NCBI GenBank assembly: GCA_035296965.1
Contig: DATGZX010000018.1
Location: forward strand, 1 to 53,994
Direction of reading: 5' to 3'
Length of the DNA stretch: 53,994 nt
Origin: DATGZX01 sp035296965
GTDB lineage: Bacteria > Planctomycetota > Planctomycetia > Gemmatales > Gemmataceae
Part shown: positions 25,591-34,988 of the stretch, in pieces
How positions within the stretch are numbered: position 1 is the first letter of the stretch
Layout of the letters: each line of letters starts with the position of its first letter
The notes under the pieces: generated by a model
Told to the model about the DNA's origin: nothing
Database searches by the model: none
Seen by the model: the letters and a program-made list of their open reading frames with translations, nothing else
Translations under genes and position numbers: made by a program

Positions 25591-26655
25591 ATGTCCACAC
25601 GTCGCCTTCCTGTTTACCTCCTCCTGGACTGCTCCGAGTCGATGGCGGGGGAAGCTTTCCAAGCCATGACGCGAGGTCTCACCGCGCTTTTGTCCGAGCT
25701 GCGCAGTGACCCCATGGCCCTGGAAACGGCGGCCATTAGCTTTATCACGTTCGCCAGCACGGCTCAGCAAGTCATTCCGTTGACCGAACTTTACACTTAT
25801 CCTGCGAATCAGCTCCCCCGTCTGCGAATGGGGTCGGGTACTGCCCTAGGTGCCGCCCTGCAATTGCTGGAGGAATGCCTGGGACGCGAAGTTCTCAAAA
25901 CGACGGCTGACCGGAAGGGCGATTACAAGCCCGTGTGTTTCCTCCTAACCGATGGCGAGCCAACCGACCAGTGGGAAAATAGCGCCGCTCGGATACGTAA
26001 TAATGTCTGCGGTAAGCAGGCCAACGTCATAGCAGTTGGTTGCGGCCCCGATGCGGACCTGGAAAAGCTAAGGCAGATCACGGATGCTGTGGTCGCCATG
26101 AAGAATGCGGACGAGGCTTCTTTCCGCCAGTTCTTCAAATGGGTCTCAGCATCCGTGTCGTCGGCCAGCCAGGCCCTGGGCGGGGCGGGTGAGCATGGTG
26201 TCTCACTCCCTGGTCTCCCGGAAGAGTGCATGGAGATGGCGCGCCCCGAGAAGCGTCGGGAGTCCCCCGTGCCGGATCGGTATGTCTTTCTGCACGCGCG
26301 CTGTGTCAAGACCAGCCAGTTTTTCCTGGCGCGATTCGCCAAGCAGCCCGCCGAGAAGAAGGGGATATTCGGTGGCGGCAAGGCGATCTACAAGGGAGTC
26401 GCCGCCCACGTGGTCGAAGACTTTGACCTCGACCCCAAGGCAAAGGACCCGCGCCAAAACGTATCGACGGAATTCTTGGAGGCGCCCCCGCACTGTCCAT
26501 GTTGCCAACACGAAATGCTGGCGATGTGTCGCTGCGGCAGCGTACATTGCTGCCCGCGTGTCGCGCAACCGGTCACGTTGACCTGTCCCTGGTGCCGTTC
26601 CACCAGCATATATGGTAACGTGGGTGCCTTCGACGTGGGCCGCGGCGCCGGCTAG
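25591..26655 (+). CDS. TerY-like vWA protein 3 with Cys-rich C-terminal domain
   Basis: Predicted 354 aa. The vWA domain (1 to about 200) has MIDAS DCSESM, with Glu replacing the Gly found in the two earlier paralogues, plus SGTALGAA and LTDGEPTDQW. The C-terminal part has a Ser/Pro linker and a segment YVFLHARCVKTSQFFLARFA, then a zinc-binding cluster CPCCQHEMLAMCRCG, HCCPR and LTCPWC. This matches the metal-binding TerY-C type tail. It lies 76 bp after the beta-helix gene in the same orientation. The role is probably a protein-interaction module of the same complex; a metal-sensing role is possible but not shown. Confidence 0.88.
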   Translation: MSTRRLPVYLLLDCSESMAGEAFQAMTRGLTALLSELRSDPMALETAAISFITFASTAQQVIPLTELYTYPANQLPRLRMGSGTALGAALQLLEECLGREVLKTTADRKGDYKPVCFLLTDGEPTDQWENSAARIRNNVCGKQANVIAVGCGPDADLEKLRQITDAVVAMKNADEASFRQFFKWVSASVSSASQALGGAGEHGVSLPGLPEECMEMARPEKRRESPVPDRYVFLHARCVKTSQFFLARFAKQPAEKKGIFGGGKAIYKGVAAHVVEDFDLDPKAKDPRQNVSTEFLEAPPHCPCCQHEMLAMCRCGSVHCCPRVAQPVTLTCPWCRSTSIYGNVGAFDVGRGAG

Positions 26656-26692
26656 GGTAGGCCAATGCCACTGTCTCCGGGGAGGGATTTTG

Positions 26693-27742
26693 ATGTCCAG
26701 CTATGTCCGGCATCTACCTGTGTACCTGCTACTAGATTGTTCCGAATCGATGGCCGGCGATGCCATCGAAGACCTGGGCCGCGGCCTGGACATGATGCTC
26801 GCCACTTTACGATCCGACCCGTATGCCATTGAGACCGCGCTGATCAGCCTGATCACGTTTTCAGGCGATGCACGCCAGGATGTGGCGCTTACCGAAGTCT
26901 TGAGTTTTCCGCGGCCCAAGCTCAAGGTGCGACCGGGCACCGCGCTGGGCGCCGCGCTGCGGTTGGTGAAACGCTGCATTGAACGTGAAGTCATCACGAC
27001 CTCGCAGACCACCAAGGGAGACTACAAGCCTCTTGTCTTCTTACTCACTGATGGCCAGCCCACGGATGAATGGGAAAGTGTCGCCAAAGAAATTCAGAGC
27101 ACCAAGACGCCCTGGGGCGATAACCTGATCGCAATCGCCTGCGGGCCAGACGCAGATACCGATGTCTTACGGCGTTTTAGTTCCTCGGTGTTCCTGATGA
27201 AAGATATGGCGCCGGAAGCATGGCGCAAAGTCATGGTGTGGATGACGCAATCGGTGCAAGCCAGGAGCCATTCCGTCGGGCATGCGCCCGAGGGCGAGGC
27301 GGTTCAACTCCCGGATCCGCCGGCGGATGCGCTCGAAAGGGCCCCCGCCGTGGCTGGCACACGCGATCCGTCTCCCAGGCAGCTGTTCTTGCACGCCTGG
27401 TGCTCCCAGGACCAGAAGCCTTACTTGATGCGCTTCGCGCGGTCGCCGCAGTCCGAGAAATACATCGCCGTCAAGGCACACCCGCTCGAGGCTGTGGAAG
27501 TTGACCCCGGCCAAGGCCAGCCCCAAGTGAATTCATCGTTGCTGGATGGATGCCCAATTTGTCCTTATTGCGGCAACACGGCAGCAGGATCTTGCGACTG
27601 CGGAGTCTTGATGTGCATCCCCGGTTCCCCTGAACTCCGACGCGTGAAGTGTCCTCGCTGCCCCCGCACCGCGCTTTTCGCCCCCGGCGGAGGAAGTGGG
27701 GACTTAGGTGGAAGTTTTGACATAACGCAAGCGATAGGTTGA
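26693..27742 (+). CDS. TerY-like vWA protein 4 with Cys-rich C-terminal domain
   Basis: Predicted 349 aa. ATG 26693 follows GGGGAGGG at good distance; an upstream extension to 26612 overlaps the previous gene and lacks such a site. The organisation equals the preceding paralogue: vWA with DCSESM, PGTALGAAL and LTDGQPTDEW, then LFLHAWCSQDQKPYLMRFA and a Cys cluster CPICPYCGNTAAGSCDCG, then KCPRCPRTALF. The tail ends in Gly/Phe. The pair arose by duplication, apparently separately from vWA 1 and 2, which lack the Cys-rich tail. Confidence 0.88.
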   Translation: MSSYVRHLPVYLLLDCSESMAGDAIEDLGRGLDMMLATLRSDPYAIETALISLITFSGDARQDVALTEVLSFPRPKLKVRPGTALGAALRLVKRCIEREVITTSQTTKGDYKPLVFLLTDGQPTDEWESVAKEIQSTKTPWGDNLIAIACGPDADTDVLRRFSSSVFLMKDMAPEAWRKVMVWMTQSVQARSHSVGHAPEGEAVQLPDPPADALERAPAVAGTRDPSPRQLFLHAWCSQDQKPYLMRFARSPQSEKYIAVKAHPLEAVEVDPGQGQPQVNSSLLDGCPICPYCGNTAAGSCDCGVLMCIPGSPELRRVKCPRCPRTALFAPGGGSGDLGGSFDITQAIG

Positions 27743-27944
27743 GATTGTACTGTTTCCAAACAGATGGGACCGGCCTCGCTGGTAGCGTAAAATCTTCGAG
27801 ACTAAATCAAGCTCGCTGGAGTTATTCGTGTCTCAGGTTCGTGACGCTCGCTCCCCTAGTGATGTGCTTTTCGTGAGAAACTCACGCGCAGCATCGTCTC
27901 CCGCACATCATGGGGGGGCCAACAAGCAGAAAGGGATGTTTTCC

Positions 27945-29744
27945 ATGGGAAAAGGATCCGTAATCCGTAGGTGTCTGGCTGTATTGCCGGTCGTGTTTTT
28001 CCTGGCCGCAGGAGGCGTTCTCGGCCAGGAGCCGTTTGCCAACCTGGTCAAAAACGCAAAGGTCGAGGCGGTCAAGCAAGGCGGGACCCTGGAAGTGCCG
28101 TTTATTCTCTGGGGCGGCGACATCGCCACCTTCCACGCGAATGGCGGCCTGACCACCAAGTCGGGGACGCTCTTCCAGCGGCAGGGGCTTAACCTGAAGC
28201 TCACCCCCGGCGACAATTTCCCCGAGCAGGTCAAGAATTACTTGACCGGGAAAAGTCCGTTCCTGCGCGGCACCATGAGCATGCTTGGTCAGGCCTCGGA
28301 AGTGCTCAGCGCCGATCCACGGACGCAGCCGGTCGTTTTCCTCCAGCTGACCTGGTCGGCCGGCGACCACCTCGTTGCTCGCGCCCAACTCAAAAACCTT
28401 AACGACCTCAAAGGCAAAAAAATAGCCCTTCAGAAATTCGGCCCACACGCGGGGATGCTCGATGACATTCTGCGAACGGCTCACCTCAAGTGGCAGGACG
28501 TCAGCGTGGTGTGGACCGATGATGTTACGGGAGAGAAGGGACCGCCGGCCTTGTTTCGCAAGGATCCGTCCATTGACGCCTGCTTCGCCATTACGCCCGA
28601 TATGACCGACTTGACCGGCGGTCTGAACAAAACCGGCACGGGAGCGGACAAGAGCGTCAAGGACGCCCACGTTCTGGTCTCCACCGCACAGATGAAGCGC
28701 TCTATTGCCGATGTCTACGCTTGCCGAAAGGACTTTTACGATGCCAACAAGGCCCTGGTGGAGAAGTTTGTCGCCGCCTATCTGAAGGGTTGCGAGGAAT
28801 TGGTGGATTTGAAAGCACAGGCAGAGAAAAAGGCTGCCGGTGCCGAGGAACATTACAATGCCGTCCTGAAGATGGCGCAGGAGATTTACGGTAAGGAGGC
28901 GCTCCCCAAAGCGGAAGACGCCGACGGCTTGATTTCCGATGCGCTCTTCGTCGGCTTGCCGGGCAACATCAGTTTCTTCACGGATAAAGGGAATCTGAGC
29001 GGCTTCGCTGTCAAGCAAGGGGCCGCTCTGAGCCTGGCTGTCGCTCTCGGCAATGCCAAAACCCGGCCCGAGTTTCAGAAGGCGGATTTTGATTACGACC
29101 GGCTCAAGGCCCAGGGCGCACTGAAGGTCCTCGAGGGCGCCGCCCCCGAGCCGATCAAATCGAGCGGTGTGGGCATCGTCAATTTTACGATCAGTTTCGA
29201 GCCCAACCAGAAGGAATTCGAGGAGCAAAAGTATGGCGACGACTTTGAGGACGCACTCAAGCAAGCGTCGCTCTTCGGTAACGCGGTCATGATGATTCGC
29301 GGCCATGCCGACCTTTCCAAGCTGCTGAGCGACTTCGTCAAGGCGGGTTTGGAAAAGGGCGATCTCAAACGCGAGGGTAACACCGGCAATTATCAGTATT
29401 TCTGGAAGGGTGAAAAACTGGACCTGACCGACACCAAGAAAGTCGTCGAGCTGATCGATAAGACCGAGTTCGACGAAACCAAGGATGACCCGCGCAAGAC
29501 GCTCAAGCTCTTGGCCAAGCTCTCGCAGGACCGGGCGGATGAAGTCAAGAACGCCGTCGCGACCTACGCCAAGAATCGAGGCTTCAAGATCGACCCCAGC
29601 CAGTTTCAGACCAAGGGGGTCGGCGTTGCCGAGCCCGTGTCTAAACAGCCTCGAACCGGGGACGACATGAGACGCAACCGCCGGGTCGAGTTCCGGCTGG
29701 AGAAGCCCTTGATCGAATCCGTGGCCGGCAAAATTGATTATTAA
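27945..29744 (+). CDS. periplasmic-binding-protein / OmpA fusion 1
   Basis: Predicted 599 aa from ATG 27945 (AAAGGGA upstream); earlier in-frame starts give an unlikely polar extension. The N-terminus is a signal peptide (RRCLAVLPVVFFLAAGGVLG). Residues about 40-390 resemble NMT1/TauA-type solute-binding proteins (VPFILWGGDIATFHANGGL, LKGKKIALQKFGPHAGMLDD, ISDALFVGLPGNISFF). Residues about 410-595 form an OmpA-C peptidoglycan-binding domain (ISFEPNQKEFEE, MIRGHADLS, and the closing MRRNRRVEFRL). The protein should be exported and held at the cell wall while binding a ligand. It is the first of three tandem paralogues, upstream of an ABC transporter with its own binding lipoprotein, and 200 bp after the vWA genes. 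Confidence 0.85.
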   Translation: MGKGSVIRRCLAVLPVVFFLAAGGVLGQEPFANLVKNAKVEAVKQGGTLEVPFILWGGDIATFHANGGLTTKSGTLFQRQGLNLKLTPGDNFPEQVKNYLTGKSPFLRGTMSMLGQASEVLSADPRTQPVVFLQLTWSAGDHLVARAQLKNLNDLKGKKIALQKFGPHAGMLDDILRTAHLKWQDVSVVWTDDVTGEKGPPALFRKDPSIDACFAITPDMTDLTGGLNKTGTGADKSVKDAHVLVSTAQMKRSIADVYACRKDFYDANKALVEKFVAAYLKGCEELVDLKAQAEKKAAGAEEHYNAVLKMAQEIYGKEALPKAEDADGLISDALFVGLPGNISFFTDKGNLSGFAVKQGAALSLAVALGNAKTRPEFQKADFDYDRLKAQGALKVLEGAAPEPIKSSGVGIVNFTISFEPNQKEFEEQKYGDDFEDALKQASLFGNAVMMIRGHADLSKLLSDFVKAGLEKGDLKREGNTGNYQYFWKGEKLDLTDTKKVVELIDKTEFDETKDDPRKTLKLLAKLSQDRADEVKNAVATYAKNRGFKIDPSQFQTKGVGVAEPVSKQPRTGDDMRRNRRVEFRLEKPLIESVAGKIDY

Positions 29745-29773
29745 AGGCTCCTTTTTATCCGGAGGAATTCGCC

Positions 29774-31552
29774 ATGAACCGCCGCGACGTGCCACGTCGA
29801 CCTCATTGGATTCTCGCCACCTTGTGTCTCGCCGCCGCGGCGGCTCTCGCCCTAACTCCGCTGGCGGGGGTTCGGGCTCCCGCCGCACACACCCAGGGAG
29901 CAGCCCTGGAAGTGCCCTTCATACTTTGGGGCGGGGATGTGGCGACGTTCCTGGCCAACGAGGGCCTGACCACCAAACCCGACTCGATTTTCGAAAAGCA
30001 GGGCCTCACTCTGAAGCTGACGCGGGGCGACGACTTCCAAGAGCAGGTTAAAAACTATCTGTCCGGCAAAAGCCCCTTTCTGCGCGGCACCTTCAGCATG
30101 CTCGGCCAGGCGTCCGAGTCGCTAAGCAAGGACCCGGCGGCCCGGCCGGTGATTTTTCTTCAGCTCACCTGGTCCGCCGGCGACCATCTCGTTACGCGTG
30201 CCAACTCGAAAATGCTCAGCGACATCAAGGGCAAGAAAATCGCTCTCCAAAAGGGCGGGCCGCACGTCGGCATGCTGGGCGATATTCTGCGGACGGCCCG
30301 GCTCAAGTGGGACGACATCACCACTGTCTATACCGATGACGTCACCGGCGACAAGGGACCAGCCGCTCTGTTCAAGAAAGATTCGAGCGTTGACGCCTGC
30401 TTCGCCATTACCCCGGACATGGCGGGCTTGACGGGCGGTTTCGACAAGACCGGCGACGGCGCCAGCGGAACGATCAAGGGGGCCCACGTGCTGGTATCCA
30501 CTGCCCACATGAAGCGCTCGATCGCCGACGTGTATGCTTGCCGCAAGGATTTTTACGAAGCTCACAAGGATGTGATCGAAAAGTTTGTCGCCGGCTACCT
30601 GAAGGGTTGCGAGGAGCTCTTGGAATTGAAAAAGAAGTACGCCGTCAAGGATCCGGACGCCACCCCCAGGTACAAGGCTCTCCTCGGACTGACCATGCAG
30701 ATCTACGGCAAGGATGTCGCCACGGAAGACGACGCCGACGGGTTAATTTCCGACGCCGTCTTTGTCGGCTTGCCCGGTAACATCAGCTTCTTCACCGACC
30801 GCGGCAATCTCAGCGGCTACGAGGGCAAGCAGAAGGCAGCCCTTGACCTGGCTGTCGCCCTCGGAGACGCGAAGGCGCGGCATGAGTTCATCAAGGCGGA
30901 TCTTGATTACGAAAAAGTCAAGGGCCTGGGGCAACTGACGGGAAAGGCGCTGCCGGAAAACAGGTTCAAGGAGGACGTCAAAGTCCTGCCCGAGAACACT
31001 CTGTATTCCTTCTCGATCAGCTTCGAGCCGAACCAATCGGTCTTCCCCGAAGCGAAATACGGTGAAGACTTCCAGCGTGCCCTGGAGCAGGCGTCGCTGT
31101 TCGGCAATTCGATCGTCGTCGCGCGTGGTCACGCGGACCCCTATAGCCTTCTGGAATTATTCGAGAAACAAGGCCTCGCCAAGCAGATCCTAGTCAAGAA
31201 AGGCGACGACCTGGAGCTCAAGGACGGCACCAAGGTCGATCTCAATGATGTCAAGAAGGTGGCCGAAATCATCGAAAAAGAGGACTTCGGCAACGATGAC
31301 CTCAAGAAGTCAGCGAAGTACTTGATGGGTCTGTCGAAATCGCGTGCCGATGGGGTCCGCAACGCGCTGGTCAAGTACGCGGAATCGAAGGGTTACCGCC
31401 TCGACAAAAGCCAAATTCGTGCGGCGGGAGCAGGCTGTCTGGAGCCGGTCGTTGCCATTCCGAAGCAGAGAGAGGACTACTTCAAAAACCGGCGCGTCGA
31501 GTTTCGGATCGTCAAGGTCACGATTGAGAGCAGCTCGGAGATCGATTATTGA
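29774..31552 (+). CDS. periplasmic-binding-protein / OmpA fusion 2
   Basis: Predicted 592 aa, ATG preceded by CCGGAGGAATT. Signal peptide (WILATLCLAAAAALALTPLA) followed directly by LEVPFILWGGDVATFLANEG. Domain order is as in the first copy: solute-binding domain to about residue 390, OmpA domain with ISFEPNQSVFPEAKYG, VARGHADPYSLLELF and FKNRRVEFRI. By eye it is the closest relative of copy 1, with long shared blocks such as SADVYACRKDFY-type segments. It begins 29 bp after copy 1. The same family interpretation applies; the ligand is unknown. Confidence 0.85.
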   Translation: MNRRDVPRRPHWILATLCLAAAAALALTPLAGVRAPAAHTQGAALEVPFILWGGDVATFLANEGLTTKPDSIFEKQGLTLKLTRGDDFQEQVKNYLSGKSPFLRGTFSMLGQASESLSKDPAARPVIFLQLTWSAGDHLVTRANSKMLSDIKGKKIALQKGGPHVGMLGDILRTARLKWDDITTVYTDDVTGDKGPAALFKKDSSVDACFAITPDMAGLTGGFDKTGDGASGTIKGAHVLVSTAHMKRSIADVYACRKDFYEAHKDVIEKFVAGYLKGCEELLELKKKYAVKDPDATPRYKALLGLTMQIYGKDVATEDDADGLISDAVFVGLPGNISFFTDRGNLSGYEGKQKAALDLAVALGDAKARHEFIKADLDYEKVKGLGQLTGKALPENRFKEDVKVLPENTLYSFSISFEPNQSVFPEAKYGEDFQRALEQASLFGNSIVVARGHADPYSLLELFEKQGLAKQILVKKGDDLELKDGTKVDLNDVKKVAEIIEKEDFGNDDLKKSAKYLMGLSKSRADGVRNALVKYAESKGYRLDKSQIRAAGAGCLEPVVAIPKQREDYFKNRRVEFRIVKVTIESSSEIDY

Positions 31553-31582
31553 CCCACGAAAGTCTGAACGAGGAGGTGAGCG

Positions 31583-33418
31583 GTGAAGAGGCAAGGTTCC
31601 GTCAAGCTGCTGGGGGTCGTGGTCATTTGGATGATTATCCTGGGAGCCATTGTTGTCATTTATAAGATCCCAGGGGCGCTCGACTGGCTGAAGGATCTCG
31701 TGGGCGGCACCGAGGTCACCTCGTTGGACACCCTTGAAGTCCCGTTCATCCTTTGGGGTGGCGATGTGGCCACGTTTCATGCCAACGGCGGTTTGGAGAC
31801 GAAGGAGGACACTATCTTCCAGCGCCTAGGCCTGAAAGCGAAGCTTGTCCGCTGCGACGACTTCAACGAGCAGGTGAAAAACTATCTCGCCCGCAAGAGC
31901 CATTTCCTGCGCGGGACGTTCAGCATGCTGGGACAGGCGTCCGAAAAGGTGAGCGCGGATCCAGGGGCCCGCCCCGTGGTCTTCCTCCAGCTCACCTGGT
32001 CCGCTGGCGACTACATGGTGGCCCGCAGTAACTGCAAGACGCTGGCCGATCTGAAGGGGAAGCGCATAGCGCTGCAGAAATATGGACCTCACGTCGGCAT
32101 GCTCGACGACATCTTGCGGACCGCTCGGATCGGCTGGAAAGAGATTGACGTCGTATGGACCCCTGATGTGAGTGGGCCGAAGGGACCGGCGGCCGAGCTT
32201 CGTAACCAACCGAGCGTGGATGCGTGCTTTGCGATCACGCCGGAAATGGAGGAGCTGACAGGCGGTAAAGCGCTGACCGGCACGGGAGCGGGTAAATCGG
32301 TCAAGGATGCCCATGTCCTGGTCTCCACCGTCGACATGAAGCGATCAATCGCCGACGTCTATGCTTGCCGCAAGGATTTCTTCGACGCCCACCGGGAGTG
32401 GGTGGAGAAATTCGCGGCAGGCTACCTGAAGGCCTGCGAGGAACTGATGGAAATGAAGAAGGACTATTCTCCGAAGAACAAGGAGGCCACTCCCAAATAC
32501 AATGCTATCCTGGCGCTGACCCAGGAGATTTACGGCAAAGAGGATATCGCCTCGGTTGACGTCACCGACGGCTTGATCTCCGACGCCGTTTTCGTGCGCC
32601 TGCCGGGTAATCGCAGTTTTTTCACGGAAAGCAGTCCCGACAACTTCGAAGGGAAGCAGAAAGCCGCTCTGGACCTTGCTATCGCGCTGGGCGACGCCAA
32701 GGAACGACATGAGTTTCTCAAGCCCGCATTCGACTACGAGCAACTGGCTAAGCTGGGCGGCTTGACTACCGACCTCCGGGCCGGACCGGGCCGGCTGGAT
32801 CCAGGCCTCGTATTACCAGCGGGCAAGGATTTGGAGAGCAACACCCTGTTCGCCTTCGAGATTCGTTTCCCTAATGGCATCACCGAGTTCGACGTCGGCA
32901 GGTACGGCCTCGATTTTCAGAGGGCGGTCGAGCAGGCATCTCTATTCGGCCGGGCGATCATCGCAGTCCGCGGCCACGCCGACCTTTCGGGCGTCCTGGG
33001 TACGTTTGTCCGCGCAGGCCAGGAGAAAGGTCTTCTTAAACGCACGGCGACCCAGGGGAAATACTTGCTCCAACAAGCGGACACCGTGCTCGACCTGGGG
33101 GACACCGCCAAAATTGAAAGACTGGTAGACAGCGGCGAGTTCGAAAGCGATCAGAACCGACCGCGCGAGTTGCTCGTAAGCGTGCGGAAACTCTCCCAGC
33201 AACGCGCCGAAATGGCTCGCAGGGCGCTGCTGGAATACGCCCGGTCGAAAAATTACTCCCTGGATGAAAACCAGATCCGCGCAGTAGGTGTGGGAATCAG
33301 CGACCCGGTTGTTCCCGTACCCCGGTCAGACGAGGAATACGCAAGGAATCGGAGGGTCGAATTCCGTCTTCTCAAGACAAATGAGTCCCCCCTTCCGGGC
33401 GATAAGCCTGATTACTAA
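31583..33418 (+). CDS. periplasmic-binding-protein / OmpA fusion 3, membrane-anchored
   Basis: Predicted 611 aa from GTG 31583 with GGAGG upstream. Unlike the first two copies, the N-terminus is a single helix (LLGVVVIWMIILGAIVVIYK) without a clear cleavage site, which suggests an uncleaved anchor. The solute-binding part (VPFILWGGDVATFHANGGL, LKGKRIALQKYGPHVGMLDD) and the OmpA part (AVRGHADLSGVLGTFV, ARNRRVEFRLLK) are kept. It diverges more in the hinge region (LTTDLRAGPGRLDPGLV). It starts 30 bp after copy 2 and is followed 11 bp later by a small membrane protein. Confidence 0.85.
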   Translation: MKRQGSVKLLGVVVIWMIILGAIVVIYKIPGALDWLKDLVGGTEVTSLDTLEVPFILWGGDVATFHANGGLETKEDTIFQRLGLKAKLVRCDDFNEQVKNYLARKSHFLRGTFSMLGQASEKVSADPGARPVVFLQLTWSAGDYMVARSNCKTLADLKGKRIALQKYGPHVGMLDDILRTARIGWKEIDVVWTPDVSGPKGPAAELRNQPSVDACFAITPEMEELTGGKALTGTGAGKSVKDAHVLVSTVDMKRSIADVYACRKDFFDAHREWVEKFAAGYLKACEELMEMKKDYSPKNKEATPKYNAILALTQEIYGKEDIASVDVTDGLISDAVFVRLPGNRSFFTESSPDNFEGKQKAALDLAIALGDAKERHEFLKPAFDYEQLAKLGGLTTDLRAGPGRLDPGLVLPAGKDLESNTLFAFEIRFPNGITEFDVGRYGLDFQRAVEQASLFGRAIIAVRGHADLSGVLGTFVRAGQEKGLLKRTATQGKYLLQQADTVLDLGDTAKIERLVDSGEFESDQNRPRELLVSVRKLSQQRAEMARRALLEYARSKNYSLDENQIRAVGVGISDPVVPVPRSDEEYARNRRVEFRLLKTNESPLPGDKPDY

Positions 33419-33429
33419 AGGAGAACGAA

Positions 33430-33747
33430 GTGCCCGCTTCGAAGAGCCAGCTGAAAGGGCTGCTGCATATCCTCGCCGCGCCGCGGACTCTCCTGCCATC
33501 GATGTGCGGCGTCAGCGCGGCGGTTCTTACCTGGGTTTGGGCGAAGCCGCGGGAGTACATCGTACTTTGGTCCTTGGTGACCATCGGCTGGGTCGTTACC
33601 TGCATCCTGCTGGGTAAGTCCTCCCATCCACGTGTGGACGGGCCGCGACAGCTTCTTCTGGATAGCCTGGATCCAGCTAATTCTGCAGGCTGGAGACCTT
33701 GTCCGGCCGCGGAGTTGACGGCCACGGCGGCTCAGACGGAGACCTAA
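33430..33747 (+). CDS. small membrane protein
   Basis: Predicted 105 aa from GTG 33430, with AAAGGAGAACGAA immediately upstream. Two hydrophobic segments (LLPSMCGVSAAVLTWVWA and YIVLWSLVTIGWVVTCILLG) are separated by a short turn, then a polar tail. No family is recognised. Its position between the binding-protein/OmpA genes and the ABC transporter, with tight spacing, suggests a component of the same envelope assembly. Confidence 0.65.
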   Translation: MPASKSQLKGLLHILAAPRTLLPSMCGVSAAVLTWVWAKPREYIVLWSLVTIGWVVTCILLGKSSHPRVDGPRQLLLDSLDPANSAGWRPCPAAELTATAAQTET

Positions 33748-33844
33748 GCCGCCAAGGCAGCCGGCTGGCGACTCGTCCCGCAGGACCGGGAAGGGGCCGG
33801 TTTTCTGCAATGGCTACTTCTAGCTTTGGAAAGGATGAAATATC

Positions 33845-34903
33845 ATGAGAGCACTGGCGGTTCTGACATCACTTCTGGCGCTGGCAGCGGGCGCTGCCCT
33901 TGTGGGCTGTTCGAGCAATACCGGCACCGCCGCCAAAGGCAGTAGTTCAACGCCTTCGGCCGCGGCCGCGAGTCCCACAGCGGCGGCAGCGGGACCACCT
34001 CTAACCATCGCGTATAGCGATTGGCCCGGCTGGCTGGTCTGGGAGATCGGCATCGAAAAAGGCTTCTTCAAGGAAGCCGGCGTGGACGTCAAGTTCGAAT
34101 GGTTCGAGTATCTCCCGTCCATCGATGCCTTTACGAACAAGAAGGTGGATGCGGTGAACATCGTCTGCGGCGACTCGCTCACGGCCGCCCGTGGCTCCAC
34201 GGCCATCGTCCTGACCGACTACTCCAACGGCAACGACATGATCATCGCCAAGAAGGGAATCGAATCGATCAAGGGCCTTAAGGGCAAAAAGGTCGGCCTG
34301 GAGCTGAACGTTGTGGAACATATCCTGCTGGACAAGGCCCTCAGGGACAATGGCATGACCGAGGAGGAATTGAAACTGGAGAACATTGAGACGAACAAAA
34401 CGCCGCAGGCACTATCCTCTGGTGGCGTGGACGCGATCGGCGCGTGGTACCCGATCTCCGGCGAGACGCTCGCGAAGATGGCCGGATCCAAACCGTTGTA
34501 CACAAGCGCTCAGTCCCCAGGCTTGATTTACGACGCCTTGCAAGTCAGCCCGGAGAGCTTGCTTCTGCGGCGCGACGACTGGAAGAAGGTGGTTGGCGTC
34601 TGGTTCAGGTGCCTGGAATATCTCCACGACCCCAAGACACACGACGAGGCCGTCAAGATCATGACCAAGCGAATCGGCAGCGTCAAGCCCGAGGATCTCG
34701 AGAAAAACCTGAAAGGGACGAAGCTGCTGGACAGGGCGGGCAACCTGCGTGCGCTGGAAAAGCGCGACACGCTCGACAGCGTGTACGGTTCAATCATGAA
34801 TGCCAACGCCTTCTACCTCAAGCATGTCAAGGATTACAAGTCGCAGGATGCCGACAAGTACGTGGATGCCAGTCTCGTGAAGGAAGTCGGGGAGACGAAG
34901 TGA
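33845..34903 (+). CDS. ABC transporter substrate-binding lipoprotein (NMT1/TauA family)
   Basis: Predicted 352 aa. Signal peptide ending in lipobox LVGCSS, so Cys21 or 22 should be lipidated. An Ala/Ser/Thr-rich spacer follows, then a two-lobe binding domain: LTIAYSDWPGWLVWEIGIEK, GFFKEAGVDVKFEWFEY, KGLKGKKVGLELNVVEHILL. This family delivers small anionic or nitrogen/sulfur compounds to SsuBC/TauBC-type transporters. The SDWPGW block is typical of a subgroup of unknown ligand. Upstream AAGGATGAAATATC may include the ribosome-binding site. It is 86 bp before the permease gene. Confidence 0.9.
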   Translation: MRALAVLTSLLALAAGAALVGCSSNTGTAAKGSSSTPSAAAASPTAAAAGPPLTIAYSDWPGWLVWEIGIEKGFFKEAGVDVKFEWFEYLPSIDAFTNKKVDAVNIVCGDSLTAARGSTAIVLTDYSNGNDMIIAKKGIESIKGLKGKKVGLELNVVEHILLDKALRDNGMTEEELKLENIETNKTPQALSSGGVDAIGAWYPISGETLAKMAGSKPLYTSAQSPGLIYDALQVSPESLLLRRDDWKKVVGVWFRCLEYLHDPKTHDEAVKIMTKRIGSVKPEDLEKNLKGTKLLDRAGNLRALEKRDTLDSVYGSIMNANAFYLKHVKDYKSQDADKYVDASLVKEVGETK

Positions 34904-34988
34904 TCGGTAGGCGACAGCGCCGGCGGGGAGCCTTCCTGGCCCTCAGCCACAGGTCGGCTGTGCAGTGAGATTCTCCGGGAGGCGCCCA

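Noticed and set aside
27882..29888. 668-codon open frame on the minus strand
   Set aside because: Lies antisense to the first binding-protein/OmpA gene, which has a signal peptide, domain motifs and a ribosome-binding site; the antisense frame shows no family pattern and results from high-GC codon use.
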